Shown one piece after another: positions 44,301-57,100 of a stretch of DNA of 64,000 nucleotides. A program made the translations under genes and the position numbers. The notes under the pieces are model-generated. The model ran no database searches and was not told where the DNA came from. It saw nothing but the letters and a program-made list of their open reading frames with translations. Each line of letters opens with the position of its first letter. Position 1 is the stretch's first letter. Source of the DNA: Anagrus nilaparvatae (taxonomy: Eukaryota > Arthropoda > Insecta > Hymenoptera > Mymaridae); NCBI GenBank assembly GCA_022575985.1, contig JAKSXM010000272.1, forward strand, positions 27,111,501 through 27,175,500. Reading direction: 5' to 3'.

Positions 44301-47300
44301 AATAAGCGACGCGTAAACTTTTAATAATGTTTGTAGAAGTTCAAAAGAAAAAATTGTATAATTTTAAAGTAATTATTGATAAGTACTGGATTTTTTTTAT
44401 ATAAAAGTTTCTTTTGCGTAAAATTAACATCATTCATTAAATATCAATTATATAAGATTTGATAGAAATATTCTTTAAGAGATGGTGCCATCCATGTTTA
44501 AAAAACAATGTAAGGTTATCGCACTTACGCGTGTTTAATTCTTACAATATTAGTTTATCTTTTAACATCTAGATGGCTTATTATTTTCTCCCAAATGAAA
44601 TGTAATTTCTATGTTATATAAGTTGCTTCAAGAATAACTGAAATTATCAAGTTATATTACAAATCATTTATCAAACTAATTTTAAAATTTATCCGCAGAA
44701 GTTAATTTTGACACCATTTGCATTCACATATTTTGCATATTTTCATGAATCAAAGTAAATATAATTATTTTTGAATAAATTGATTTTCTACCAGATTTGC
44801 TGATCTACATTGCCTGTTTAAGTTTAAATATACCTTTATTTATTAATAATTCAAATGTTCTATATTCTTAAAAAAATAAAAATGATTAAAAATCAGAACA
44901 GCAAATATTTATTTAAAAAAGCTCAAGTACACTGGTCTATTGTTATTTAAGAACCTTTAAAAAAAATAAATAAATAAAATATTGTCGAGAGAATATATAA
45001 ACAATGTTATTTATACGTTCTCAAGATAATATAAAAGAGATGTATTATATATATTTGGACCGTAGAATCCATTTAAGCGTGAAATAGACAAAAAGAAGAA
45101 ATATAAAAAAGAATCAAGTATAAATTCTCCCTGATATTTTACTTTCTCACGTTTATACGAAATAAAATTTTTTTTTATTCTTTTTCCTTAATGCGCTTCA
45201 CAAGAGAAGAGAGAAACTGATCTGCGATTTTTCCAAAGCTTACTTCCGTTTATACTTAAAAGGAATATATAATATGGTGAATGATTACAGTTTTTTTTTT
45301 CTCTTAAAACGTTTTTATTTCATTTTTTTTTATTGGTTCAATTGTGATCAAGAATAAAGTTTTATCATATATTTTCCGTTATAAAACCGGATAGTAACGA
45401 AATAAAAAAATAAAAGAAAATTATTTTTTTGTTTTATATAATTTCCTGAAATTGAATACACAAACAACTTAATTGTTACCAATTTTCGTTAAGGTTATGT
45501 CAATAATGATTTTCTGAGAACTTAATAAGTTTTCCGAATACTATATAACCCGACTTATACTGTCCTTTCACTATTACAGTGAGCTATAAGATCTTTCGTT
45601 ATAAACTGTCGTTATGATAAATAATTACTGTTTCTCGTTAATAATGTTTGCTTTAAAATTTTCTTCATCTTGTCTATCACTCTGTACTTAAGGACTTCTT
45701 TAAAAGGCAAAACTAGAAAAAGAAAAATTATTTTAAAAAATTACGTTCCCTTTTTTAGTTTTCTTTTATCTATTATACTTATAGTCTTGTTTTCAACGTT
45801 TCTTCAAGTTTTTACCGCGGATCGGTTCCGCTGTTGCCGCGAGTCGACCGGTCATTCAACTCTTTTTCTTTGTATATACTATACATTTCTCTTCTATATA
45901 TAAATATAGGTATTCGTCCATGTCCTTTCTCGCGGTTTGAAAAAAAACCTTTTCCTTTATTTATGTATTTATTTTTTTATGGTTATCACGTTTAATTTTA
46001 TAATAAATAAATCGTATTAAACAAACAAACAAATTAAAAAAAAAACTTTGATCCTGATTTGTTTCCCACCGTTACAGTACCAATAATTACTTTAAAAATT
46101 TAATAATAAGAAAATAATTAAAAAGAAAAACTAATTTTTTTTTTTTATATTTCTTACATTATAAATGTTTTTCCACGAATGTTTATTTATATTATTTATA
46201 GATATTACGTGTATCCAATTTTTTTTTTATTACTTATGTATACTTTTATAATGTAATAATTACTTATAGGTTATGTAACGAAGTTTCATTATATTTACGC
46301 GATTATTATTTATCACGGTTGTATATGTTCAAGATATAATATCAATTATTTAATTATCATTTTTTTTAACCAATCTTATATTTTATAAGTATAATAATTA
46401 TTAACCTAATTAAATATATATATATACCTATACATATATATATTTAATAATAATAAAACTTATAATCTAATGATATGTTTTGTATTATTTTGTTTATTTC
46501 ATATATATTTATTTTATATAATAATTGTTCAATTTTTATAATTCACCTGACACGAATTTTCTACTTTATATAAACCTATGTGTGTATATATTTATAATAA
46601 TAATTGTATATTTTTTTTACTTGTATATAATTATATCTAAGATAGAGTGTGATCCACATTACTTTCTTCAGTTTCAATACTTAATAACTTTCTTTTTAAG
46701 GATAAATTTTACTTCGTTAATTACTTTCAATATTAGTTTCATTATTTTGTTGTTTATGCACTTTTATTTTTTGCTATTGATTTTCATTAATTTTATAGCA
46801 TTAGTTTTTATTGTGCTGCCCCCCAACCCCTTTTTATAACCTCTCTTTCATGTACTTCTCTAACATTTTTGTTCTGAGGACATTGTTTCTTGTTTTGAGA
46901 TTTTTTCTCCTTCTTGAATTTTATACAAGTTTTTATTTAAGGTTTTTTTTTTTTAATTTTTTTTATATTTTTAAAAATTTTTTATAATTTTTTTTACATT
47001 TTTTTTTTTTTAGGGCACCTTTGGTATTAAGCTTGATGTTCGCCTTAATTAAAATAATTCTCATGTATAAATCACGTTTTTATAAAAAAAATAATAAAAT
47101 AAATCACTCGTTCACTCCTTATTCAATTGTAGCCAAAAAAATGTATAAAAAAAATTATATAAAATTAGAATATAGATAAAATTGTAAATAAAAAAAAAAA
47201 ATTAATTTTTTTTAATTACAGCCATTATAGAATGTATTTTTAACTTAATTGTACTAGAACAAAAAAATATTTTTAAAATCATACAAAAAAAAATTATTCA

Positions 47301-49212
47301 TCTAAAGAAAATAAATTTGTATAATATAAATTATTGATTTTCTGAAAAAAAAATTTTCATAATTTTAAAATCAATATTTTCCCACGACTTCAATATAGAA
47401 AATTTAAAAAAATATTTATTCATTCATTCATTATTAGTTTTATATTTTTCATAGTAAAAAAAAAATATAAAATAAAAAAATTAATACAAAAATTTTTTTT
47501 TAAAAAAAAGTACTTTATAAAAAAAATTTATATATTAATATATTTAAAAAAAATATTTCTACATGATAATTATAGAAATTTAATAATAATAATCATAACA
47601 TTATAATAATTAATAATATAATACAATATATTATATTTTTTATTTTAAAAAATTTATTTTTTTTTATTTTTTAATAATTGCGGCGTTAGTGATATGTTTA
47701 TTATTTTTTTTTTTTTTACTGTTATAGTTTTTTTTTATAATACGTTTACGAGTGTACATGTATAAGTGTGTGTCTTTGTTGACCATTTAACAGTGCCTTT
47801 TTACAATCGAGCGATATTATAATTGAACGATTATAATTTTATTTATAATAATCGCGTTTATATTAATTACGATTATTTATTTATATAATAATTTTTACTA
47901 TAAATTTTAATTACTTTAAAAATTTTTTAGTGCGCGCCATTTTGTAATTATTACGCGTCGCATGATGCTCGTCGATGTTAATTTTATTTAATAATATCAT
48001 TTTTTTTCCGTTAAAAAAAAAATTTTTTCTTTTTATGACGGCGTTTAGACGCACAATTCTCGAAGGCCCCATTTCCATCTATTTTTTTTAGTATAATAAT
48101 TATTATATATATTAATATTTATGTATATATAATTACGAATATTAAATTTTCACTTGTTTTATACTTTCATTAATTATAATAATAAGAATAATTTTTTCCC
48201 CATCCCATTAATTATCATTATTTATTTATCCCTGAAAATTTTCTTAATTATTATAGATCTAAAAATTATAATTATTATTATTTTTCTTATAGATTTTATT
48301 AAAATTAATTACTTTCAATCGTTGATATGTCGTTTTTGTTACTTTCATTTTTTTTTATATTTCTGGTCAATTGATATGCCAGGATATTATAAATATATTT
48401 TTTTTTATTTATATTTTTAAATATATATATTAAATATAATGTATTTTTTTTGTTTATATATATTATGAATAATATTTTCGTAATTTTTTTCTAATTATTA
48501 AATATTATTAAAAAGGACTTTTTTTCGCCATTGGTTTATTTTTTTTTTTGTATTTCCTCATTCACTATAATTATATTTTATTTGTTAATGTAATAACGCC
48601 TTTGTTAACTTTCTTATTACTTTTTATAAATTGTCGCCTATGTGTATGTACGTACTTAATTTTATATTATATATAGAAACGCATAAGAAATATATTTATC
48701 GATAATAAGTTAATTATTGGTATTTATATATAATAATAATAATAGTAATAATAATAATATACGGTGTAAGCGTAACAAAGTGAACGTATAAAAAAAACTA
48801 TAAATATAATTATACATATATTATTATAAAAATGAACTTATAAATAATACAAACGACGAAAAATTAGTCACAATTTTTTAAATAAAAAATAGAAAAAAAA
48901 ATTGAAATAAAATTTTTTTCTTCATATTTTGTAATGCAGGCACGTCGTTTTTTTAATGTAATCATTTTTATAACTTTCAACGTCATTTTTATTTATATAA
49001 ATATATGTATAAATATATGTAGTTTTTTTTCTCATTTGCTAATTATTATATATTATATACATGTATATGTATGTATAAATATATATAATTATAAGTATAT
49101 ATTAATACTTTCATTGATTTCCAATAAATTCATTCCTTATGCGAATCTTGACTTGTTTTCCTCATGGCAAATATCCATATTGAGCAAACTTCACATGCCA
49201 TTTACGTCAATT
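40596..49212. other. Extremely AT-rich region, no gene recognised
   Basis: About 8.6 kb. The first 600 bp have normal local composition. From 41,220 on it is almost pure A/T with poly(T) and poly(A) runs and an (AAT)n microsatellite. All short frames here are Phe/Ile/Leu/Lys/Asn-rich low-complexity products and are rejected. Rare islands of GC occur at 45,826-45,862 and 47,930-48,070. The region lies downstream of the minus-strand RRM gene and could be its long 3' UTR; I cannot show transcription. Confidence 0.4.
41278..41323. repeat. (AAT)n microsatellite
   Basis: About 15 AAT trinucleotides in a row without interruption. Smaller AAT/ATT runs recur at 41,755, 41,800 and 57,612. Confidence 0.95.
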
Positions 49213-49245
49213 TTAAGATTGCCCGTTTTCTTCTCCCTTTGATCC
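49213..49245 (-). other. Candidate alternative last coding exon of the RRM gene
   Basis: On the minus strand a strong acceptor (TTTTCTGTTTTAG, ending at 49246) precedes a purine-rich sequence. In phase 0 it reads GSKGEENGQS and then TAA (49215-49213). The exon at 51374-51164 ends WMEV-stop, but GTATGA directly after the GAA codon (E) could act as a donor and splice in phase to this segment, replacing the last residue. This is inference from splice signals only. Confidence 0.3.
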
Positions 49246-49595
49246 CTAAAACAGAAAATTTTATTATTTAATAATATTTAACTATTTTTCAAATAAAATT
49301 ATAAACAAAGATTATTTAAATATTTCTTATTTTTATTATTTTTTAATTTAAATCACTAAGAGCAGTTTATAACGTAAAAATTTTAATAGAATTAGAAATA
49401 TCTGTATTACCGACAGCGGAAAAGGGCATGGACATACGTAGCTATACTACTAACAAAATTTTGGTTAAATAATATATTGCAAAAACTGTTATTTTTGTTT
49501 AATTCTTGATACTAAAATTTTTTATAAATTCTCTTATTAGTAAAAAAAATAATGATATAAATATCTGACATGTTCCTTGCCTCTTAGGAAGCACT

Positions 49596-49915
49596 GAGGT
49601 AAAATTTTTGTTTTTGATTGCGCGAAAATCACCGCGGAGAACTCAAAAGCGGGGGGGGGGGGGGGCGATTCCCACTCTACGAGTTGAAATTAAAAGTAAG
49701 AAAATGATTTGTAAAACTGGAATTAAGCTCTCAAAATTAATTTTTTGTTATTACCCATTTAATTTGGGCTCTTTTAATCTACAAATGTTTTTTTGGTGGT
49801 TAATTTTAAAAACTGTTTTACTCCTTGCAACTAATCTTTAAGAGTGAGAGGATCGCTCTTCTGAGTTCTACACGGCGATTTTTGCGCAGTGAAAAACAAA
49901 AATTGAACCGAAAAT
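49596..49915. mobile_element. ~320-bp foldback MITE carrying a G15 tract
   Basis: Imperfect inverted arms of about 70-85 bp: the left (from 49596) contains ATTTTTGTTTTTGATTGCGC and CCGCGGAGAACTC; the right contains the complements GAGTTCTACACGG and GCGCAGTGAAAAACAAAAAT. The left arm contains G15 at 49651-49665. No coding capacity. Confidence 0.6.
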
Positions 49916-51163
49916 TCATTTAATGAAAACTACTAATAACATATTCTTCGCATGCGCATGAAAAACTTTGTATTTATACTTAATCAAATAATTTTTATAT
50001 TAATTCTAAAATATGCAGCAAACAAAGACAGCAGCCTGGCATGCCATAAAATGATCCAATTAAAATTATGATTTACTGGGTAACGCAAATATTTAAAACC
50101 ATTTTCTGAGCGTTTATTGTTGCAGCCTGCGTTTCAGGTTCATAATAGTTTATACAACTAGTTTGGAGGTATAATTTTATATAGCTTATTTTAAGCTGAA
50201 TAATGACGATTTTTAGGATAATTAAGGGAGAATAGAATTTGTGGGGAAGAGCGGGGTAGCTAATACGCAATGTCCGCAGAAATTCGTTGTGTTTCGTAAA
50301 ATATGCCGCATAAAATATAATTTTTAGTCCCTTAATCTAAAAATCAGAAAAATAAAAAATGAAAAAAATGGAAAACTAAAAAAGAAAATGCATAACTATT
50401 TCTATGTGGAAATTAACCCTCTTTCGTTTTCAAACCTCAAATTTGTACTTTTGTCATGTATTATTAAAATAATAATGTAAAATATATGCGTTTTTCCATT
50501 TCTATCTCTTTCACTCTTAACTGTGGACCCGGGAAAATCCAGCATAGGAGAGGGTTAATTAAAAAAATCGTTTTATTACAACTTTTTAGACATTAGAAAT
50601 CGAAAAAGTTCTTAAAAAAAAAATTAATTTTTTTTTGACATAATAGACAAGAAGGAACAAATCAAGAAAATTATTATTGTAGGGATTTTAATACCTAAAC
50701 AAACAGTCTCATGAGAATATATACACCGACACGGAATCATTTATTATTTTCAAAATGATTGTCAGACTTCATAAATTTAAAGTATTCATAATATTAATTA
50801 TTTTGTAAAATGTTATCAAAAGCTCAATATCCTATAAAATAACTTTTTTTTCATACTATATTTTTTATAAAAAGAAGATCTTAAAATCACTTTTTAACAA
50901 GATTTTTTTTTATATATGAACAGATTAACAAAGGAAACTTCTTTACTTATTTTATTTTATAACGAAGTTCTTTAATAATAATAAAAAAAAAATATATAAG
51001 ACATCAAAGCCAATTTATTGCACGAATATATAAAAGCACACAAAAGCAAATACATAATCTATATAATAAAGTAAAAAAAAAAATCACGATATTAAAACAT
51101 ATAATGATAAAAAAAAATTTCGTGCGACAATTATTAACGAAAAAAAAAAGAAAAAAAAAATTA

Positions 51164-54100
51164 TCATACTTCCATCCATAGATTTGTTAATCCGACTTCA
51201 GCCATTTTCGATTTAGCATATTCGATTCTAATTGCTCCGCGATCCGAAGATAGTAGTAAAGAACCCTGTAGTGTTGCCATTGCTTGTGCTGCATATGGCA
51301 CATCTTGATATTCAACAAAAGCAACTGGGGATCCACCTTTTGTATAAGTGCGTAGACGACAGAAACCAGGAAAACTGTGTTTTATGTGCATAATAATAAA
51401 ACATATACAATTATAAAAAGAAGCAAGTGATAAATTATTGTGCTTAATACTAAAGTGTTAAGTCATTTTTTTTTTTTTTTTTTTTTTTTTAAATAATTTA
51501 TAGTCATTTTAAAAATAGTTTTATAAAAGAAAACAATTTTTATTTCACTATGCGTCATTTTTAAATAAGGGAGCAAAAAAAATGTCTATTCCTTTGTTGC
51601 TCCTATGGTCAAAATATAATTTTTTTTGCTCAGCTGGGAGAAAACGTCTTTTTTTCGGTTAAGCCGCGGTAAGAAATACAGCATTTGTTGCATAAACTAC
51701 TATATTTTTCAAAGTATAAAAATTTATACGAGCGAACAATTCATGATTGATAATTTCCAGATTTGCGTAAAACTTTTTAGTTGTTACTAACAGTTTAAAT
51801 AAAAGTCAATTAATTATTAAAATTACGGCTCTGATTTAAAATGACGATAATTAATTACCTTTAAATTGCTTAAAATTATCAAAATGAATTTTAAGCGTTT
51901 TTAAAAATCGTTTAATTTACGTTATTTTCATCTAATCTGTTATCAGAAATATAGTTTCACAGTGACAAATACGTTTAAACTTTTTTAAAAAAATACACGT
52001 GTATACATAACTAACTCTATAAAATAATAAATAAATAAATAATAAAAATACTGCGTGATAAAAACTAAAAAAAAAATAAAAAACTCATGTTATTTTACTG
52101 ATAATTATTATTGTGCTGGCTATAAATTTGATTTTCGCGTGACAAAAAAAATTTTTTCTCTTTCAATATCACAAAAACCATAATTTAAATTTTAAATAGT
52201 ATTTAAACATCAAAGTATTGTTAGATAAGTAATAATAATAAAAAAAAATAATTTTTTTATTGTATGTAAAGCTTATTATCTATTTTTTTTTTTTTCATTT
52301 TTGAAACACGAAAGTAATATCATTTTTTTTATTTTATTTGAAACGTAATTAATCGACATACTTTTCATGTTCATATATTATATGGTGCATCAGCTTGATA
52401 AATGAAGTGCACGAATTTTTCGTTTTACTTTTTTTAAGTGCTTTTTTTTTTTTATTTATTTTCTTACTTTAATTTAGTATAGTAGCTAGTAAAAATTAAA
52501 AAAAAAAGAAAGAAAAGTTATTATAGCAATTCAAATAACAGTTATATACTAATTAAATTAAATTTTTAGTGTTTGTACGTAATTATCAACATTTCTCTCT
52601 ATGTACAACATTTAAAAAATTTATACATGAACTAAATTTTTTTGTACTATGAAAGCTCTAAAAAGTATGAAAATAGCGAAATTTAAAAAATTATTTATAA
52701 CGGTGTTAATATTATGTAATTTTGTAAGGATGTAACGGAATTAATTTTGGAATAGTTTGAAGAAATATTTTAGTTTTTATTAAATGGTTGTTTTGGCAGT
52801 AGTTTAATCAATGTCAAGTAATATTTTTTTTACGTTCAATTTTTATAATATTTATTAAAAATTTAGCGCACTTTAGGGGTTGATAACCGGTTTACTGGGA
52901 GTTGTAAGTAATAACGGACTTCAAAAATGGAAAGATCGAACCGAAAAACTTATAAAGTGAGGTTTTTAGCTCAAAGTATACAGTTTTTAATATCAAAAAT
53001 TAGTTCGTCCCAGAAATATAAATTTTGGGTGTTAACTGGTATCCTAGGTTGCAAATGGTACTCTAGGAGATAATTTTCAATGATCAAAGGTTGGTTAAGG
53101 ATTCTGATCGACGACTTTTATTAATGGATATAGAGAAAGGAGGACTGCAATAGACAAAAAGTCAAATATTTAAGTTTGAATGGACCAGGTCCCATGCATA
53201 TTACTTGTAAAGACACAAGCAGTTTTTGTATGGAAAATTTTTTGAAATTCCAAAATGACAAAAGCCCAAAATTAGTAAAACCATCATAAAATTTTCAAAA
53301 CATCATAAAACCCTCCATATATACCAAAGCCTGAATAATTAAAAAAAAAAAGTTGCTTAGAAGACAGTACTACATGTTTTTAAATAATATATGTAAAATA
53401 TATTGATTATCAATTAAATGAAATTATACAGTCTATAATAATAAACTCTCTTACAAACCAGCTATATGTCTCTGAACATTATTATTTCTTGTTTTTCTTT
53501 TTTTAAATTGTAGAAGCTATATATATATATCGATTTGATAATAATAGCTTATGGATGTATATATGAAATATTGATGATCAGAAATGATATTATACTGTCT
53601 ATATGTATAAAACTTTTTTTGAAGAAGAATATATAAACGTTTATAGAATTCAGGTCTTTTGCTACATAAATATATAATATAGAAATTTAACGTTCTGGTC
53701 TATTGTTTTAAATCATATCCTATAAATGTCGCATGGCAACGATAAAATGACATTGATTTTCTTTTGTACTTTTTTTTTTTTCTTTCTGGTGTATAAAAAA
53801 GTTTATAGTTATTAAGTTTGGAATAAAATTTTTACTAGTATTTGATCAAAAATTTAATAACTTTTAATTCCAAGTTTTATTTTAGGGTTGGGGAGTTGTA
53901 TTTTTCTAAAAATAAATGAGTTTGAAATATTATGAATAAAAGTTTTTTAAGAATTGTATTACACATTTTTATATTATTATGCATTGGCCAGTATATTATG
54001 CAAAATAAAACTTGTTTCACCTACGTAAATTTTTATCATACATATTGGAGCTTGAATTTAATCTAAATGTTAAGTTCGTGTCCTAAATTTATATACTATG

Positions 54101-57100
54101 TGGCGAAAATTTTTCTTTAGTAAATTTATTTCATTTTTAAGAGAGCCTTTTGAATTCATTTTTGCATGAATTCTCCTGGAATTCTATATTTTTATTTTTT
54201 AAATATACTGATATTCTTTTAAAATATTTCAAGCTTTAGACTGAGCTTTTAATTTAAAATTTTTGGTTTTAATCATGGAAAATATTATTTTGGGTGATAT
54301 ATCAAAATATTCCATAGATAAAAAGATTGTAAATCACGAGGTTTAGCGTAATTTTTATCTTTGTTTATTAAAAATGACAAAGAGTGCCCCTTAATGTCTA
54401 GCAGCTTTAATTATCTTAAATTTTGAATCTATCAATCATTTTAGGTCGAAAAATTTATCAGTATTTTACGACCCTCTAGAAAATATATTTTCAGGATTAA
54501 ACATTCAAAAACTAACGATTTAAGTCTATTTTGCGGATAAAACGTTCATCTTTGATACAAAAAGGGATTATCCGAAAACTAAATATTATTTTTTACTCAA
54601 AATTAATACCCAGGGGCTTTTGAGGTAGCTAAATTGAAAAATCAACATAAAAAATAGCAAAGTTCTAAAAATGTTTAAAGTTACTTTTTTAATGCAGCAG
54701 TTTTAAAAACTCCGAGTACAAATTTTGAATAAAAAATAACAATTAATTTTCAAAAAATAAGCTTTTTTATTAAAGTGGAATTTTTTTCTGCGAAATAGGC
54801 CTGAAATCATTTGTTTTGGATATTTAGTACATTTAGTACATAAAATATATTTTTCTAGGTTCAAATTGACTATAAAACTGAAATACTGATAAGTTTTTAG
54901 TTTTAAAACATTTGTTAGTTTCAAAATTTTATAAAAATCAAAGCTGCTGGATATCAAGTGGTACGTACTGCCCATGCTGGTGGTAATAGGTTAATCATAA
55001 AATCTGATATCCTTTCCATGATTAGTTGACCATGGAATCATTCGTGATTTCAGCGTAAGGAAACCGCATTTTTTGCACTCTTGGTTATTTATACCCGAGA
55101 TCTTTGCACCCAAGAAGGAATGCGTTTTGAAATTTTTTATTTAAATATGAAAATATATAAAATACGGGAACATGTAGGGGAAGAGCGGGTCTTGTGGCGC
55201 AAGCAAAAAAATTTTTTGTTTATAAAGCCAAAAAATTTATTATAAATTATTTATCAAAAAATTTTTTTACTAATATAATATTTAATGTTTTAGGAATCAA
55301 TTTATAATTACTAAATTTAAAAAAAAGACTCCATTTTTTAGAAATAATTAAATAAAAAAAAAGTAGGTTTGGAGGGTCTACTGGCGCAGGTGTTGGTGTA
55401 ATGGCGCACCCCGTCGGGATTAATGGCGCATATATCTACTGTCACCTATATTGTTTTTTTCCTTTTTATTTTTTTTAATATTTTAATGTTTTAATATTTT
55501 ATATATTAATATTTTAATATTTTAATATTTTAATGTTTTCTTCAGCACTTTTTAAAACTTTTATTGCAACTGCTAAGTCTATACTATCCCAAAGACCTTT
55601 TTTTTTACTCATCTATATAACACAGAAAAAAATACATTCATTAATTTAAAAGTAAAAATTTTTATATTTTTTAAATATCTAAAATTTTAAATAAATAACA
55701 TAAAGTAAACTTTGTATTCATAAAACGATTTTAATTTGAGCAAAAAAAAATAAACAATTGGTATAACCTCAAATTTTAAGAATTGAAAAATTACTTCACT
55801 AATACGAATAACACATGAATAATAAACTTATTATGCAAATATAATTACCTTTAGAACTTATTTATTATTATAAAATAATTTTGTATTTAAGAATTAAATA
55901 ATAAATAACATTAATAATAATAAATGTTAGTAGATATTTGACTAAATGCTTAAAAAGACTTGTCAACAAATGCTTAAGGCTGCGCCACAAAAGCAGCGAC
56001 AAGTGCGCCAGCATACCCGAACTCGTGATTTTTTTTTTTTTTTAATTTAAAAAAAAAAAAATTATTTAAATAAGAAAATTAAATTTTTAATTGCAAAATA
56101 TTATCTGTAATTTTATAACTAATTAAAAAAAAAACACTTTAGCATATATAATTTTACCTAAATCCTTAGTCTTGTAACGTGATTTCTTATAAGAATTCAT
56201 GCTAAATTTTTGAATTCAAATTTCTAAATTATAAATAGATAAAATATATTTTTTTTCTATTATGTTAAATAAGCTTATAAAAAATTAAAGATTTCTTACA
56301 ATTTAAAAAAAAAAAAATTCTTCCTCATATAGAAATAAGAGTGCGCCAGAATACCTGCCGCGCCACAAGACCCGCTCTTCCCCTAAAACCCACCGGTGGA
56401 GGCGCCATTAAATTCTACTTGACTACCGTGGTTTCAGTAAAATATTACATATTTTTTGCAAAATTATTCTGTTTTGATAACAGAAATGATGGCATATATT
56501 ATTATATATATTATATGCCATCATTGCTATTATAAAAACAGAATAATTTTGCAAAAAATATGTAATATTTTACTGAAACCGCGGTAGTCAAGCTCGAGTC
56601 GGCCGATTTAAATGGCGCCACCACCGGTGGGTTTTACATGTTCCCAAAATACTTGATATTTACTCAAATTAAATTACGTAGGCAGAGGGGGGGGGGTAAA
56701 CAAGATGAGGAAAGGTCTACTAAATGTTTGGGGTTGCTGATTCCAAAAATTGCGATTTGCTCGAACTAAAATGTTTTTAACAATTTAAAATTAGTAAGGT
56801 ACACCCATTTCCTTAATTATTTTTCAATATTTGCCTTAAGAATTTTGCACGTGTAGGGTCCTGAAATTTGAGATCAGTGACCCTAAAAATGAAATAGAGG
56901 CAAAATTTTGTTATGATTTGCGTATTTAAAAAATGACACCTCACAATACCTTGTTTCATATCAGCTCTAGAAACCTATGTAATGAGCTAAATCTCGCTTC
57001 GGCAAAAAAAACAAAAACTATGGGGTTGAATTGCGCAAAAAATGACATCAGTATATTTATTAGTTACAATTCACTATTATTGAGATAGAAGATCTTAATC

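Noticed and set aside
45670..49242. Several plus-strand ORFs of 77-104 codons in the AT-rich tract
   Set aside because: All are Phe/Ile/Tyr/Leu-rich with no conserved motif; composition alone explains them.
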